Shown: piece by piece, positions 15,151 to 22,268 of the stretch
How positions within the stretch are numbered: position 1 is the first letter of the stretch
How the letters are laid out: every line of letters begins with the position of its first letter
DNA from: an uncultured Collinsella sp.
GTDB taxonomy: Bacteria > Actinomycetota > Coriobacteriia > Coriobacteriales > Coriobacteriaceae
Assembly (NCBI GenBank): GCA_959028445.1
Contig: CAUFRY010000035.1
Span: 1-22,268, forward strand
Reading direction: 5' to 3'
DNA: 22,268 nt
Notes under the pieces: model-generated
The model's database searches: none
Seen by the model: only the letters and a program-made list of their open reading frames with translations
Told to the model about the DNA's origin: nothing
Program-made: the position numbers and the translations under genes

Positions 15151-16946
15151 TCGACGAGGAGAACAAGTCCGCGACTATGACCGAGGCACCGGCTGCCGCC
15201 ACAGCTGCGCCGGCCCACGCCGCTCCGGCGGGCTCCGCACCCGTGGAACCCGAGGACACCGTGTTCTCCCTGCCTCTTTCGCATGTAACGCATGATATTT
15301 CGGATCTCGCCGATAACGAGGACGAAGAGGATGCCGTAGCGGCGCCCATCGGCGCACATGCCGCGGAACAGCCCACAGCGCCCGAAGCAACCTCGGCGCC
15401 AGCTCACTTTGCAGAGCCTGTCGCCGCGGCAATCAACGAGAGCGCTGCGGTGTTTGCGGCACCCGAGCCCGCCGCGCCGGCGTTTCCCATAGCCCCGGCA
15501 TCCGAGGTTGCGCCCGCGTCTACGCCGACGCCCGAGCCTATAGACGTCAGCCCGCAAGATGACGAGTCGACCGCCCGCGTTTCCGAGGAGCCCGACTCCC
15601 CGGACACCGGCGATTCCGAATCAAACGCCGAGACCGACACCGTCTCTCCCGGTGACACAGCCGAAATCGACGTTGCCGTCGTTGAGGCCAAGCTCAAAGA
15701 CCCCGGCTCGACCATGAGCTTTGAACCCCTAACCGAGGAGCGCATCGAGACCGACTCGACCTATGATGCCGGCACCACCACGCAACTCATGTGGGGCGCC
15801 CGCTCCGACGTTGGCTGTGTGCGCCCGCACAATGAGGATTCCTACCTGGTGCAGTCGCCGCTCTTTTGCGTATGCGACGGCATGGGTGGTCACGCTGCCG
15901 GCGAGGTAGCCTCTTCCATCGCCGTCGAGACTATTGCCAAGACGGCCCCACAGTCCGCCGACGCAGCACGCCTGGCCGCAGCCGTCGAGGCAGCCAACGC
16001 CGCCGTAATCGAGGCGGCCCTGAACGGCCTGGGCAAGCCCGGCATGGGCTGCACGGCCACTTGCGCCTATATCGAAAACGACACGCTCGCCATCGCCCAC
16101 GTGGGCGACTCGCGCGCCTACCTGCTCCACGAGGGCACGCTCATCCGCGTGACCCGCGACCACTCCTATGTGGAAGAACTCGTGGACGCCGGCGAGATTA
16201 CGGCAGACGAGGCTCGCGTCCACCCCAACCGTTCGGTCATCACCCGCGCACTGGGCTCGGACCCCGCCATGTATGCCGACCACTTCACTCTGCATATCGA
16301 GGAAGGCGACCGCCTGATCCTGTGCTCCGACGGCCTCTCGAGCATGATTCCCGATAGCGATATCGAGAACATCGCCACGCAGTCCTCAACCGCGCAAATC
16401 TGCGTCGACAACCTAGTGGACGCGGCGCTTGCCGCCGGCGGCCACGACAACGTGACCGTAGTAGTCGTTGACCTGGTTGACGATGGCGTCATGCGCGAGG
16501 CGCAACGCGTGCGTCGCCGCAACGTTACTATCGCCGCCATCCTGGCCCTCGTCTTTGTGCTGGCAGCTGGCATCTGGGCCTACACGGGTGTCACCGGCTC
16601 GTACTACCTGGGTACCTACCAGGGCAATGTCGCCGTCTGGCGCGGCCTGCCCGGCAAGCCACTCGGACTCAAGCTCCACTGGCTCGAAAGCGAAACCAGC
16701 ATCAAGCTGTCCGACCTGCCCGAAGACACGCAAAACCGCCTCAAGGCGGGCATTCCGCAAACAAGTGTCGACGATGCGCAGGACACGATATCCAAGTACC
16801 GCCACCAGATCGACGAGGAGCAGACCCGCCAGGTGATCGACGCGCAAACGATTCGCGACAACACCAATCAGGGATCGACCTCCGAATCAGATTCCGAGAA
16901 AACCGCCGAACAGTCCGCCGAGGCCGAAGCCTCCGATAAGAATTAG
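15147..16946 (+). CDS. pstP: PP2C-family Ser/Thr phosphatase with long acidic N-terminus (599 aa)
   Basis: This is a metal-dependent phosphatase expected to reverse the kinases of the locus. The catalytic domain spans about 214-445, with motif RPHNEDS (226-232), DGMGGH (244-249), GDSRAYL (320-326), LCSDGLSS (392-399) and GGHDNVT (431-437); the metal-binding Asp residues D244, D395 and D434 are present. One membrane helix (about 459-480) follows, then an outer region of about 120 residues rich in charged residues. The unusual part is residues 1-205, an acidic Ala/Pro/Glu-rich and probably disordered extension absent from standard PstP proteins, where the catalytic domain begins at the N-terminus. 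It contains many Thr and Ser in acidic settings and could be phosphorylated and bound by the FHA proteins. Confidence 0.94.
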   Translation: MIDEENKSATMTEAPAAATAAPAHAAPAGSAPVEPEDTVFSLPLSHVTHDISDLADNEDEEDAVAAPIGAHAAEQPTAPEATSAPAHFAEPVAAAINESAAVFAAPEPAAPAFPIAPASEVAPASTPTPEPIDVSPQDDESTARVSEEPDSPDTGDSESNAETDTVSPGDTAEIDVAVVEAKLKDPGSTMSFEPLTEERIETDSTYDAGTTTQLMWGARSDVGCVRPHNEDSYLVQSPLFCVCDGMGGHAAGEVASSIAVETIAKTAPQSADAARLAAAVEAANAAVIEAALNGLGKPGMGCTATCAYIENDTLAIAHVGDSRAYLLHEGTLIRVTRDHSYVEELVDAGEITADEARVHPNRSVITRALGSDPAMYADHFTLHIEEGDRLILCSDGLSSMIPDSDIENIATQSSTAQICVDNLVDAALAAGGHDNVTVVVVDLVDDGVMREAQRVRRRNVTIAAILALVFVLAAGIWAYTGVTGSYYLGTYQGNVAVWRGLPGKPLGLKLHWLESETSIKLSDLPEDTQNRLKAGIPQTSVDDAQDTISKYRHQIDEEQTRQVIDAQTIRDNTNQGSTSESDSEKTAEQSAEAEASDKN

Positions 16947-16962
16947 AAAGGGAGTGCCGCTT

Positions 16963-19833
16963 ATGAGTCGCCGCAACACCGAGCTGCTCTTGCTCATCGC
17001 CTCGGCGTTCCCCGTCATCCTGCTGTATGCGATGTACGTCCTCACCGCGGGCGCTGCCATCTCCTTTGAGACGCTCGCCGTACCGATCGGCCTCTTTGCC
17101 GCCTTTGCCGCGGCCCACATTGCCGTGCGCATCTTGGCGCCCGGTGCCGACCCCGCCATCCTGCCCATCGTATTTATACTTTCGGGCATCGGCATCACGT
17201 TCGTGACGCGTCTCGCCCCCGCCCTCGCCATCTCACAGCTCATCATCCTGTTTGTCTCGGTGGCGCTCATGGTGGGAACGCTTGCACTAGTCAAAAACCT
17301 CGACGTGGTCATGCGCTACAAGTACACCTTTGGCATCATCGGCATCATTCTGCTGATGCTGCCTATCTTTATCGGCACCACGATCTCGGGCTCCAAGCTG
17401 TGGATTCGCATCGCGGGCTTTACCATCCAGCCCGGCGAGTTCGCCAAGGTCTTTATCGTCCTGTTCCTGGCCGGCTACCTGGCCGAGAACCGCGAGCTGC
17501 TCTCCATCTCCAACCGCAAGATTCTGGGCTTTAAGATCCCTCGCCTGCGACTGCTACTGCCGCTGTTTGCCGTGTGGGGTGTGTGCCTGCTCGTCGTCGT
17601 CTTCGAACGCGATCTGGGTTCGGCCGTGCTGTTCTACACCATCTTCTTGCTGATGCTCTACGTGGCCACGGGGCGCTTTTCGTATGTCGTTATCGGCCTT
17701 GCGCTCTTAGCCGTCGGAGCCGTGGGCGCCTACAAGTTCCTGTCTCACGTTCAGGTGCGTTTCCAGGTTTGGCTCGATCCGTTTAAGGACGCCCAGGGCC
17801 AGGGCTACCAGATCGTCCAGTCGCTCTTCTCGCTTGCCGATGGCGGTCTGGTCGGTGTTGGCATCGGCAACGGCATGGCCAACAACATCCCTGTCGTCGA
17901 GTCCGACTTTATCTTCTCGGCTATCGGCGAGGAGATGGGCCTTTTGGGCGGCGGCGCCGTGCTCATCCTGTTTATGCTCTTTGCCGTGCGTGGCCTCACC
18001 ACAGCCGCCCGCGCAAAGTCCGACCTCGCCGCCTTTAGTGCCACGGGCCTTACGGCCGCCATCAGCTTCCAGGCCTTCTTGATCGTTGGCGGCGTAACCC
18101 GCCTGATCCCGCTGACCGGCGTCACCCTGCCCTTTATGAGCCAGGGCGGCTCCTCTCTGCTGGCGAGCTTTATCATCGTCGCGCTCCTGCTGCGCGCCGG
18201 TGACGAGGCGACCGGACGCGAGGCCGAGCTTACCGGCACCGGCACCATGGCTGCCATCACCGATGATCAGGTCGCATCTGCCGCCGCCCCGACGGGCACG
18301 CGCTTTGCCACCTCGTCTTCCTACGGCAGCGGCAGCCATTCCGTCGGCTCGCGCATGCGCCGTCGCCTGCTCGACACGCCTGAATCCGGTGTACTCGGCC
18401 GCGTGGCGCTCGCCAACCGTCTAACCCGTGCGGTGCTCGCCTTTACGGCGCTGTTCGCCATCCTTATCGGCAACCTCACCTATGTCCAGGTCATTAAGGC
18501 CAAGGACTATCAGGACATGCCGACCAACAACCACACCATCGCCCGCTCCAAGTACATCCAGCGCGGCTCCATCATCACGTCCGACGGCGTGACGCTGGCC
18601 GAGTCGCTGCAGCAGGAGGACGGCACCTACGTACGCTCCTACCCCAACGGTAACCTGGCAGCGCACGTGGTTGGCTACGTGAGCCAGCAGTATGGCACCA
18701 CCGCCATCGAGAGCGTCATGAACGACACACTCACCGGTTCTAAGGACTACTCCAGCTGGAACAACGCCATCGCGTCGCTCGCGGGCCAGACCCAGCCGGG
18801 CAACACCGCCAAGCTCACCATCGACTCGCGCATCCAGACGGCGGCCGAGCAGGCACTCAAGGGCTTTAAGGGCGCTGTAGTGGTCATCGACCCGCGTACC
18901 GGCGCGGTACTCGCATGTGCCAGCTCGCCCACCTACGACAACACCAACATCGATGCCCTGCTGCAGACGGGCGGCGGCGAGGACGGCTCCATGTACAATC
19001 GCGCCATGGACGCGCTGTACACGCCGGGCTCCACGTTTAAAGTCGTTACGCTTTCCGCGGCACTCGAAACCGGCACCGCCAGCCTGACCAGCACCTACCA
19101 GGCGCCCGGCTCCATGGACATCGGCAACGCACCGGTCACCAACTCTGCCAACGAGAGCTACGGCACCATCAGCCTGCAGCAGGCCTTTGCCGTGTCCTCC
19201 AACGTCGTCTTTGGCCAGGTGGCAAACGAAGTTGGCGCAAACACGCTCGTGCAGTTTGCCAACGCCTTTGGCTACGGCCAAAAGCTCGGCCAGGACCTGA
19301 CCTCCGCGGCCTCCATCATGGCCGACCCGTCGCTCATGACCGAGTGGGAGACCGCCTGGGCCGGCGCCGGCCAGCCTGTCGGCATGGACCATACGCCCGG
19401 CCCGCAGACCACCGTCATGCAAAACGCCGTGATTGCCGCCGCCATCGCTAACAGCGGCGTGGTCATAGACCCGTACTTTGTAGCCCAGGTACTTGCCCCG
19501 GACGGAACCGTGGTCAAGACCACGCAGTCCCGCTCGCTGGGGCAGGCCGTCAGCTCCGCCACGGCCGACCAGGTCAAGCAGGCCATGCTTGCCGTCGTCC
19601 AGTCCGGCACCGGCACCGATGCCCAAATCCCCGGCGTCAAGGTCGCCGGCAAGACCGGCTCGGCCGAGACTGGCGGCACCAACGTCAACTCGATGTTCGT
19701 TGGCTTTGCACCTTACGATTCACCCACGGTCGCCATCTCGGTGGCCTTGGAGGATTTCGACAAGCATGACGTCGAGGCTGCCAAGATCGCCGGTATCGTC
19801 CTGACCGCGGCGCTTGCCGCACAGGGAGCGTGA
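16963..19833 (+). CDS. SEDS glycosyltransferase fused to class B penicillin-binding protein (956 aa)
   Basis: One reading frame joins two enzymes of peptidoglycan synthesis. Residues about 1-412 are a FtsW/RodA-type SEDS polymerase with about ten membrane helices and the family marks QPGEFAK (156-162), ERDLGSA (215-221, with the presumed catalytic Asp D217) and QGGSS (394-398). A linker of about 70 residues follows, then a second membrane helix region (about 488-508), the PBP dimerisation domain, and a transpeptidase with STFK (690-693, nucleophile S690), SSN (745-747) and KTG (897-899). In mycobacterial-type loci these are separate genes, rodA and pbpA. The fusion fixes the partners at one to one. 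The ATG at 16963 is set by the AAAGGGAG site just upstream; a GTG nine bases earlier lacks one. No sign of a frameshift or lost stop codon in the joint. Confidence 0.93.
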   Translation: MSRRNTELLLLIASAFPVILLYAMYVLTAGAAISFETLAVPIGLFAAFAAAHIAVRILAPGADPAILPIVFILSGIGITFVTRLAPALAISQLIILFVSVALMVGTLALVKNLDVVMRYKYTFGIIGIILLMLPIFIGTTISGSKLWIRIAGFTIQPGEFAKVFIVLFLAGYLAENRELLSISNRKILGFKIPRLRLLLPLFAVWGVCLLVVVFERDLGSAVLFYTIFLLMLYVATGRFSYVVIGLALLAVGAVGAYKFLSHVQVRFQVWLDPFKDAQGQGYQIVQSLFSLADGGLVGVGIGNGMANNIPVVESDFIFSAIGEEMGLLGGGAVLILFMLFAVRGLTTAARAKSDLAAFSATGLTAAISFQAFLIVGGVTRLIPLTGVTLPFMSQGGSSLLASFIIVALLLRAGDEATGREAELTGTGTMAAITDDQVASAAAPTGTRFATSSSYGSGSHSVGSRMRRRLLDTPESGVLGRVALANRLTRAVLAFTALFAILIGNLTYVQVIKAKDYQDMPTNNHTIARSKYIQRGSIITSDGVTLAESLQQEDGTYVRSYPNGNLAAHVVGYVSQQYGTTAIESVMNDTLTGSKDYSSWNNAIASLAGQTQPGNTAKLTIDSRIQTAAEQALKGFKGAVVVIDPRTGAVLACASSPTYDNTNIDALLQTGGGEDGSMYNRAMDALYTPGSTFKVVTLSAALETGTASLTSTYQAPGSMDIGNAPVTNSANESYGTISLQQAFAVSSNVVFGQVANEVGANTLVQFANAFGYGQKLGQDLTSAASIMADPSLMTEWETAWAGAGQPVGMDHTPGPQTTVMQNAVIAAAIANSGVVIDPYFVAQVLAPDGTVVKTTQSRSLGQAVSSATADQVKQAMLAVVQSGTGTDAQIPGVKVAGKTGSAETGGTNVNSMFVGFAPYDSPTVAISVALEDFDKHDVEAAKIAGIVLTAALAAQGA

Positions 19834-19883
19834 TGCCCATGATCGAATCGGACACCCGAGGCGCGCCGCGGCCTAAGGGTTAG
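19833..19883 (+). CDS. Possible 16-codon coupled small ORF
   Basis: The stop of the SEDS-PBP gene overlaps an ATG (TGATG, 19831-19835) that opens a 16-codon frame ending at TAG 19881-19883. An AGGGAG sequence sits four bases before it. The peptide (MPMIESDTRGAPRPKG) resembles nothing I know. In related loci pknA starts here, so this may be a leftover start, a leader peptide for pknB, or chance. Confidence 0.22.
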   Translation: MPMIESDTRGAPRPKG

Positions 19884-19963
19884 CGGCAACGCGCCACACG
19901 GCCCCAGCGGCCACATCATAGGTACTACACATCGTTGAGCGAATAGTTATGTTAGGAGCAGGA

Positions 19964-21925
19964 ATGGAACAGAGGGTCCTCGGGGGAAGATACCTCCTCA
20001 AGGATAAGGTAGGAACAGGCGGCATGGCGACCGTCTACCGTGCACAGGACCAGGTTCTCGACCGCACGGTAGCCGTCAAGATCATGCTGCCGCAGTATGC
20101 TGGCGACGCAACCTTCGCCGCACGCTTTAAGCAGGAGGCCCAGGCAGCAGCCGGTCTCTCCTCCCCCTATATCGTGGGCGTCTACGATTGGGGCAAGGAC
20201 GGCGACACCTATTACATCGTCATGGAGTACCTGCGCGGAACCGACCTTAAGAGCGGCATCAAGAGCCACGGCGCCCTCGACCCCAAGAAGGTCGCCCAGA
20301 TCGGCTCGCAGATCAGCTCCGCGCTTTCGGTCGCCCACAAGCACGAGATCATCCACCGCGACATTAAGCCGCAGAACATCATGGTGCTGCCCGACGGCAA
20401 CATTAAGGTGATGGACTTTGGCATCGCGCGCGCCAAGAACAGCCACCTCACGCAAGACAACAACGTGCTGGGAACCGCCCACTACGTCAGCCCCGAGCAG
20501 ACCCGTGGTCAGGACCTCGGCCCCACCTCGGATATCTACTCGCTGGGCGTCGTGATGTACGAGTGCGCCACCGGCCGCGTCCCCTTTGACGGTGACGACG
20601 CTATCTCGGTCGCACTCAAGCAGGTCAACGAGCTGCCTATTCCGCCGAGCCAGATCAACTCCGGTGTCGACGCCGACCTTGAGCGCATCATCCTCAAGTG
20701 CATGGAGAAGGACCCGGCAAACCGCTTCCAGACCGCCGACGAGCTGCGTCAGGTGCTCAACAGCTACCTGTCGGGCCGTGCCGTCAACGTCTCGGAGCCC
20801 ACGCGCATCATCGGTGCCCCCGGTGAGTTGGGCGCCACCAAGACTCGTGAGCTTTCCGATCAGACGCGCGCCATGGTGCGTCCTGTCTCGGGCGTGAGCG
20901 GCCAGAATACCGCCCGTAGCTCGGTTTCGGGCTCCACCGGCTCCTACGAGGTCGAAGAGCCCAAATCCAACAAGAACAAGATCATCGCCGCCGTGGTGGC
21001 AGCGGTTGCCGTCATCGGCATCGTGGTGGCCTTTGCCACAGGACTCTTTGGCGGCGAGCAGGTCGCCGTGCCCGACGTACTGGGCAAGGACCAGCAGACT
21101 GCCGTCGAGCTGATCAAGGAAGCCGGCCTCGAGGTCGGCACCATCGACCAAAGCTACAACGACGATGTCGACGAGGGCAAGGTCGCCGAGCAGACGCCCA
21201 ACGGCAACACCAAGAAGGCCAAGGGCACTAAGGTGAACCTGGTAATCTCCAAGGGCCCCAAGCCCTCTGAGAAGGTTGAGGTTCCCCAGCTTGTCGGCCT
21301 GACCAAGGACCAGGCAGAAGCCGCGCTGGCAAGCGTTGGCCTGAAGGGCAACGCCTCCGAGGAGGCCAACGAGGCCGATGAGGGCCAGGTCTTTGAGCAG
21401 GGCACCGGAGCCGGTAAGGAAGTCGCGAAGGGCACGACCATCTCGTACAAGGTCTCGAGCGGCCCGGATACCACGTCCGTCCCCGACCTGACCGACATGA
21501 CCGAGGCCCAGGCGCGCAACGCCCTCGATATGGCAGGTTTTGGCGTCGACGTGAGCTACCAGGAGAACGACTCTGTTACCGAGGGCACCGTGATCAGCTG
21601 GAACCCCAGCGGTAAGCAGAAGCCCGGCGCCACGATTACCGTCGTCATTGCCAAGAAGTCCGGCAAGGCCACCGTCCCGGGCAACCTGTACGGCAAGAGC
21701 ATTTCCGCCGCCGTTACCGCGCTCAACAACGCCGGTTTCTATAACATTGGATTCTGTGACCAGAACGGCAATCCCGTGAGCGGTAACGAGGATGCCACCG
21801 TTACGGGCGTCTCCCCCACCGGCAAGCAGTCCACCGACAGCACGATCACGCTGACGGTCGCACTTTCTGGTTCGGGCTCGGGCTCGGGCACGAGCACGGG
21901 CGACGATTCCGGTACGACCAACTAG
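19964..21925 (+). CDS. pknB: PASTA-domain Ser/Thr kinase PknB (653 aa)
   Basis: The kinase domain (about 8-268) has glycine loop VGTGGMATVY (16-25), Lys K39 (VAVKI), HRDIKPQN (131-138), DFG (151-153) and SPEQ (176-179) with two activation-loop Thr residues (T163, T171), and is an RD kinase. A juxtamembrane segment rich in Ser/Thr (about 278-335) leads to one membrane helix (about 340-360). Outside are four PASTA repeats (about 366-430, 436-499, 503-564, 569-634), which in this family bind muropeptides or lipid II, and a short Ser/Gly/Thr tail. It should sense cell-wall state and phosphorylate proteins of the locus. I chose the ATG at 19964 because AGGAG lies five bases before it; an ATG at 19949 has no such site. 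A strong terminator follows. Confidence 0.96.
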   Translation: MEQRVLGGRYLLKDKVGTGGMATVYRAQDQVLDRTVAVKIMLPQYAGDATFAARFKQEAQAAAGLSSPYIVGVYDWGKDGDTYYIVMEYLRGTDLKSGIKSHGALDPKKVAQIGSQISSALSVAHKHEIIHRDIKPQNIMVLPDGNIKVMDFGIARAKNSHLTQDNNVLGTAHYVSPEQTRGQDLGPTSDIYSLGVVMYECATGRVPFDGDDAISVALKQVNELPIPPSQINSGVDADLERIILKCMEKDPANRFQTADELRQVLNSYLSGRAVNVSEPTRIIGAPGELGATKTRELSDQTRAMVRPVSGVSGQNTARSSVSGSTGSYEVEEPKSNKNKIIAAVVAAVAVIGIVVAFATGLFGGEQVAVPDVLGKDQQTAVELIKEAGLEVGTIDQSYNDDVDEGKVAEQTPNGNTKKAKGTKVNLVISKGPKPSEKVEVPQLVGLTKDQAEAALASVGLKGNASEEANEADEGQVFEQGTGAGKEVAKGTTISYKVSSGPDTTSVPDLTDMTEAQARNALDMAGFGVDVSYQENDSVTEGTVISWNPSGKQKPGATITVVIAKKSGKATVPGNLYGKSISAAVTALNNAGFYNIGFCDQNGNPVSGNEDATVTGVSPTGKQSTDSTITLTVALSGSGSGSGTSTGDDSGTTN

Positions 21926-21977
21926 TCGCCACCCCACCGCTCATCGCGGCTTTCGCCGCAAACATATTCGCTCACAG

Positions 21978-22018
21978 GCGCCCGCTTGCTCCCCCAGCAA
22001 GCGGGCGCTTTCTTTATC
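21978..22018 (+). terminator. Strong intrinsic terminator after pknB
   Basis: GCGCCCGCTTGCT (21978-21990) pairs perfectly with AGCAAGCGGGCGC (21996-22008) across a CCCCC loop, giving 13 G+C-rich pairs, followed by TTTCTTTAT. This ends the cell-wall kinase transcript about 50 bases past the pknB stop. Confidence 0.92.
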
Positions 22019-22055
22019 TGAAGCAGCGAATACTACGGCATGCCTTAAACCAGAA

Positions 22056-22084
22056 GAGCCCGGCACCATAGCGGTACCGGGCTC
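22056..22084 (-). terminator. Hairpin copy A downstream of the tRNA-Arg remnant
   Basis: GAGCCCGGCACC (22056-22067) and GGTACCGGGCTC (22073-22084) pair over 12 positions around a 5-base loop. Read on the - strand the one imperfect position becomes a G-U pair and the stem is followed by TTCTGGTTT. This is a weak U-tract but a strong stem, consistent with a tRNA terminator. Confidence 0.7.
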
Positions 22085-22094
22085 GATATTCCTC

Positions 22095-22171
22095 TGGTGC
22101 CCCCGGGCGGATTCGAAACCCCCCCCCGCGGGGAAATTGGTGACGCGGGTGTCGGCGGTCCGAATCCGGCC
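22095..22171 (-). pseudogene. Scrambled tRNA-Arg remnant
   Basis: On the - strand the last 23 bases of tRNA-Arg(CCU), including CCA, are intact (22095-22117). Instead of the rest of the tRNA there is a C-run, an AT-rich bit, and then (22144-22171) a sequence matching the variable loop and T-arm of the same tRNA in the opposite orientation: GCGGGTGTCG followed by a T-loop reading TCCGAAT. The two pieces form an imperfect inverted repeat. No cloverleaf can be drawn. A local assembly error around the C-run is possible. Confidence 0.5.
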
Positions 22172-22183
22172 TTTAGACCAGAA

Positions 22184-22212
22184 GAGCCCGGCACCGTAGT
22201 GGTACCGGGCTC
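22184..22212 (-). terminator. Hairpin copy B downstream of tRNA-Arg(CCU)
   Basis: GAGCCCGGCACC (22184-22195) and GGTACCGGGCTC (22201-22212) form the same stem as copy A, with a GTAGT loop. On the - strand it begins about ten bases after the tRNA CCA end and is followed by TTCTGGTCT. It is the natural terminator of the tRNA. Confidence 0.72.
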
Positions 22213-22222
22213 GGCAAATTTC

Positions 22223-22268
22223 TGGTGCCCCCGGGCGGATTCGAACCGTCGACACCCGCTTTAGGAGA
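22223..22268 (-). tRNA. tRNA-Arg (anticodon CCU), 3' part only
   Basis: The reverse complement gives an anticodon loop CTCCTAA (anticodon CCT in DNA), the anticodon stem half AGCGG, variable loop GTGTC, T-arm GACGG-TTCGAAT-CCGCC (one A-C mismatch in the stem), acceptor half CGGGGGC, discriminator A and an encoded CCA. This is tRNA-Arg reading AGG. The 5' half lies beyond the right edge of the window. Confidence 0.9.

Larger units (their letters stand above)
22056..22245. repeat. Direct repeat of a terminator plus tRNA-Arg 3' end, 128 bases apart
   Basis: Segment 22056-22117 recurs at 22184-22245 with few changes: hairpin, a short spacer, then TGGTGCCCCCGGGCGG and ATTCGAA. Identity is nearly complete in the hairpin arms and the tRNA end, and lower in the spacer. 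The duplicated block ends inside the T-arm of the tRNA, as attachment-site duplications often do. Confidence 0.7.

Noticed and set aside
18421..19626. 401-codon - strand frame opposite the transpeptidase half
   Set aside because: It is antisense to catalytic PBP motifs, with no start signal and shadow composition.
19952..21937. 661-codon - strand frame covering the whole of pknB
   Set aside because: It mirrors the codon pattern of pknB, has low-complexity Val/Gly/Asp composition and no domain; it also crosses the pknB control region.
21941..22255. 104-codon - strand frame across the tRNA region
   Set aside because: It is a translation of the tRNA-Arg, its terminators and their duplicate, a familiar false gene call.
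1..22268. CRISPR arrays, insertion sequences, integrase or transposase genes
   Set aside because: I saw no regularly spaced repeats and no recombinase-like proteins anywhere in the window.

Overview
The window is high-GC bacterial DNA. Its gene set and order point to an actinobacterium of the Coriobacteriia, most like Collinsella or a close relative; this is my inference from gene order and protein style, not a database result. The most informative landmark is a run on the + strand (11864-21925): a Ser/Thr kinase, a DUF3662-FHA protein (FhaA type), a short membrane FHA protein (FhaB type), a PP2C phosphatase (PstP type), a SEDS (FtsW/RodA) protein fused to a class B penicillin-binding protein, and a PASTA-domain kinase (PknB). 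This is the classical actinobacterial fhaA-fhaB-pstP-rodA-pbpA-pknA-pknB cell-wall signalling locus, with rodA and pbpA joined in one reading frame and no pknA in its usual slot.

Layout. 1-491: decayed methyltransferase gene on the - strand. 492-728: non-coding, with two inverted repeats. 729-4417 (- strand): a tightly coupled three-gene cassette of a membrane-anchored extracytoplasmic protein, a polytopic Ser/Thr kinase and an FHA protein, forming a second phospho-signalling module. 4662-5592 (- strand): recR and ebfC (ybaB). 5713-8339: a visibly more AT-rich block holding a DUF234-type ATPase, a small membrane protein (+ strand) and a DUF4160 two-gene pair. 8394-10886 (- strand): dnaX. dnaX, ebfC and recR usually lie side by side, so the 5713-8339 block looks like an insertion into that replication/repair operon. 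11003-11719 (+): a YcxB-like membrane protein. 11864-21925 (+): the cell-wall kinase locus, closed by a strong terminator at 21978-22018. 22056-22268: a duplicated tRNA-Arg(CCU) 3' end plus terminator, with the window ending inside the intact tRNA copy.

How the genes work together. The + strand locus couples peptidoglycan synthesis (SEDS glycosyltransferase and transpeptidase in one chain) to its own sensor kinase (PASTA), phosphatase and phosphothreonine readers (FHA). The - strand cassette repeats the kinase-plus-FHA logic with an unfamiliar extracytoplasmic partner. In all the window holds three Ser/Thr kinases of three architectures, three FHA proteins and one PP2C. The most interesting items are the SEDS-PBP fusion, the uncharacterised exported protein/kinase/FHA cassette with a terminator hairpin abutting its ribosome binding site, the interrupted dnaX operon, and the tRNA-Arg end duplication.
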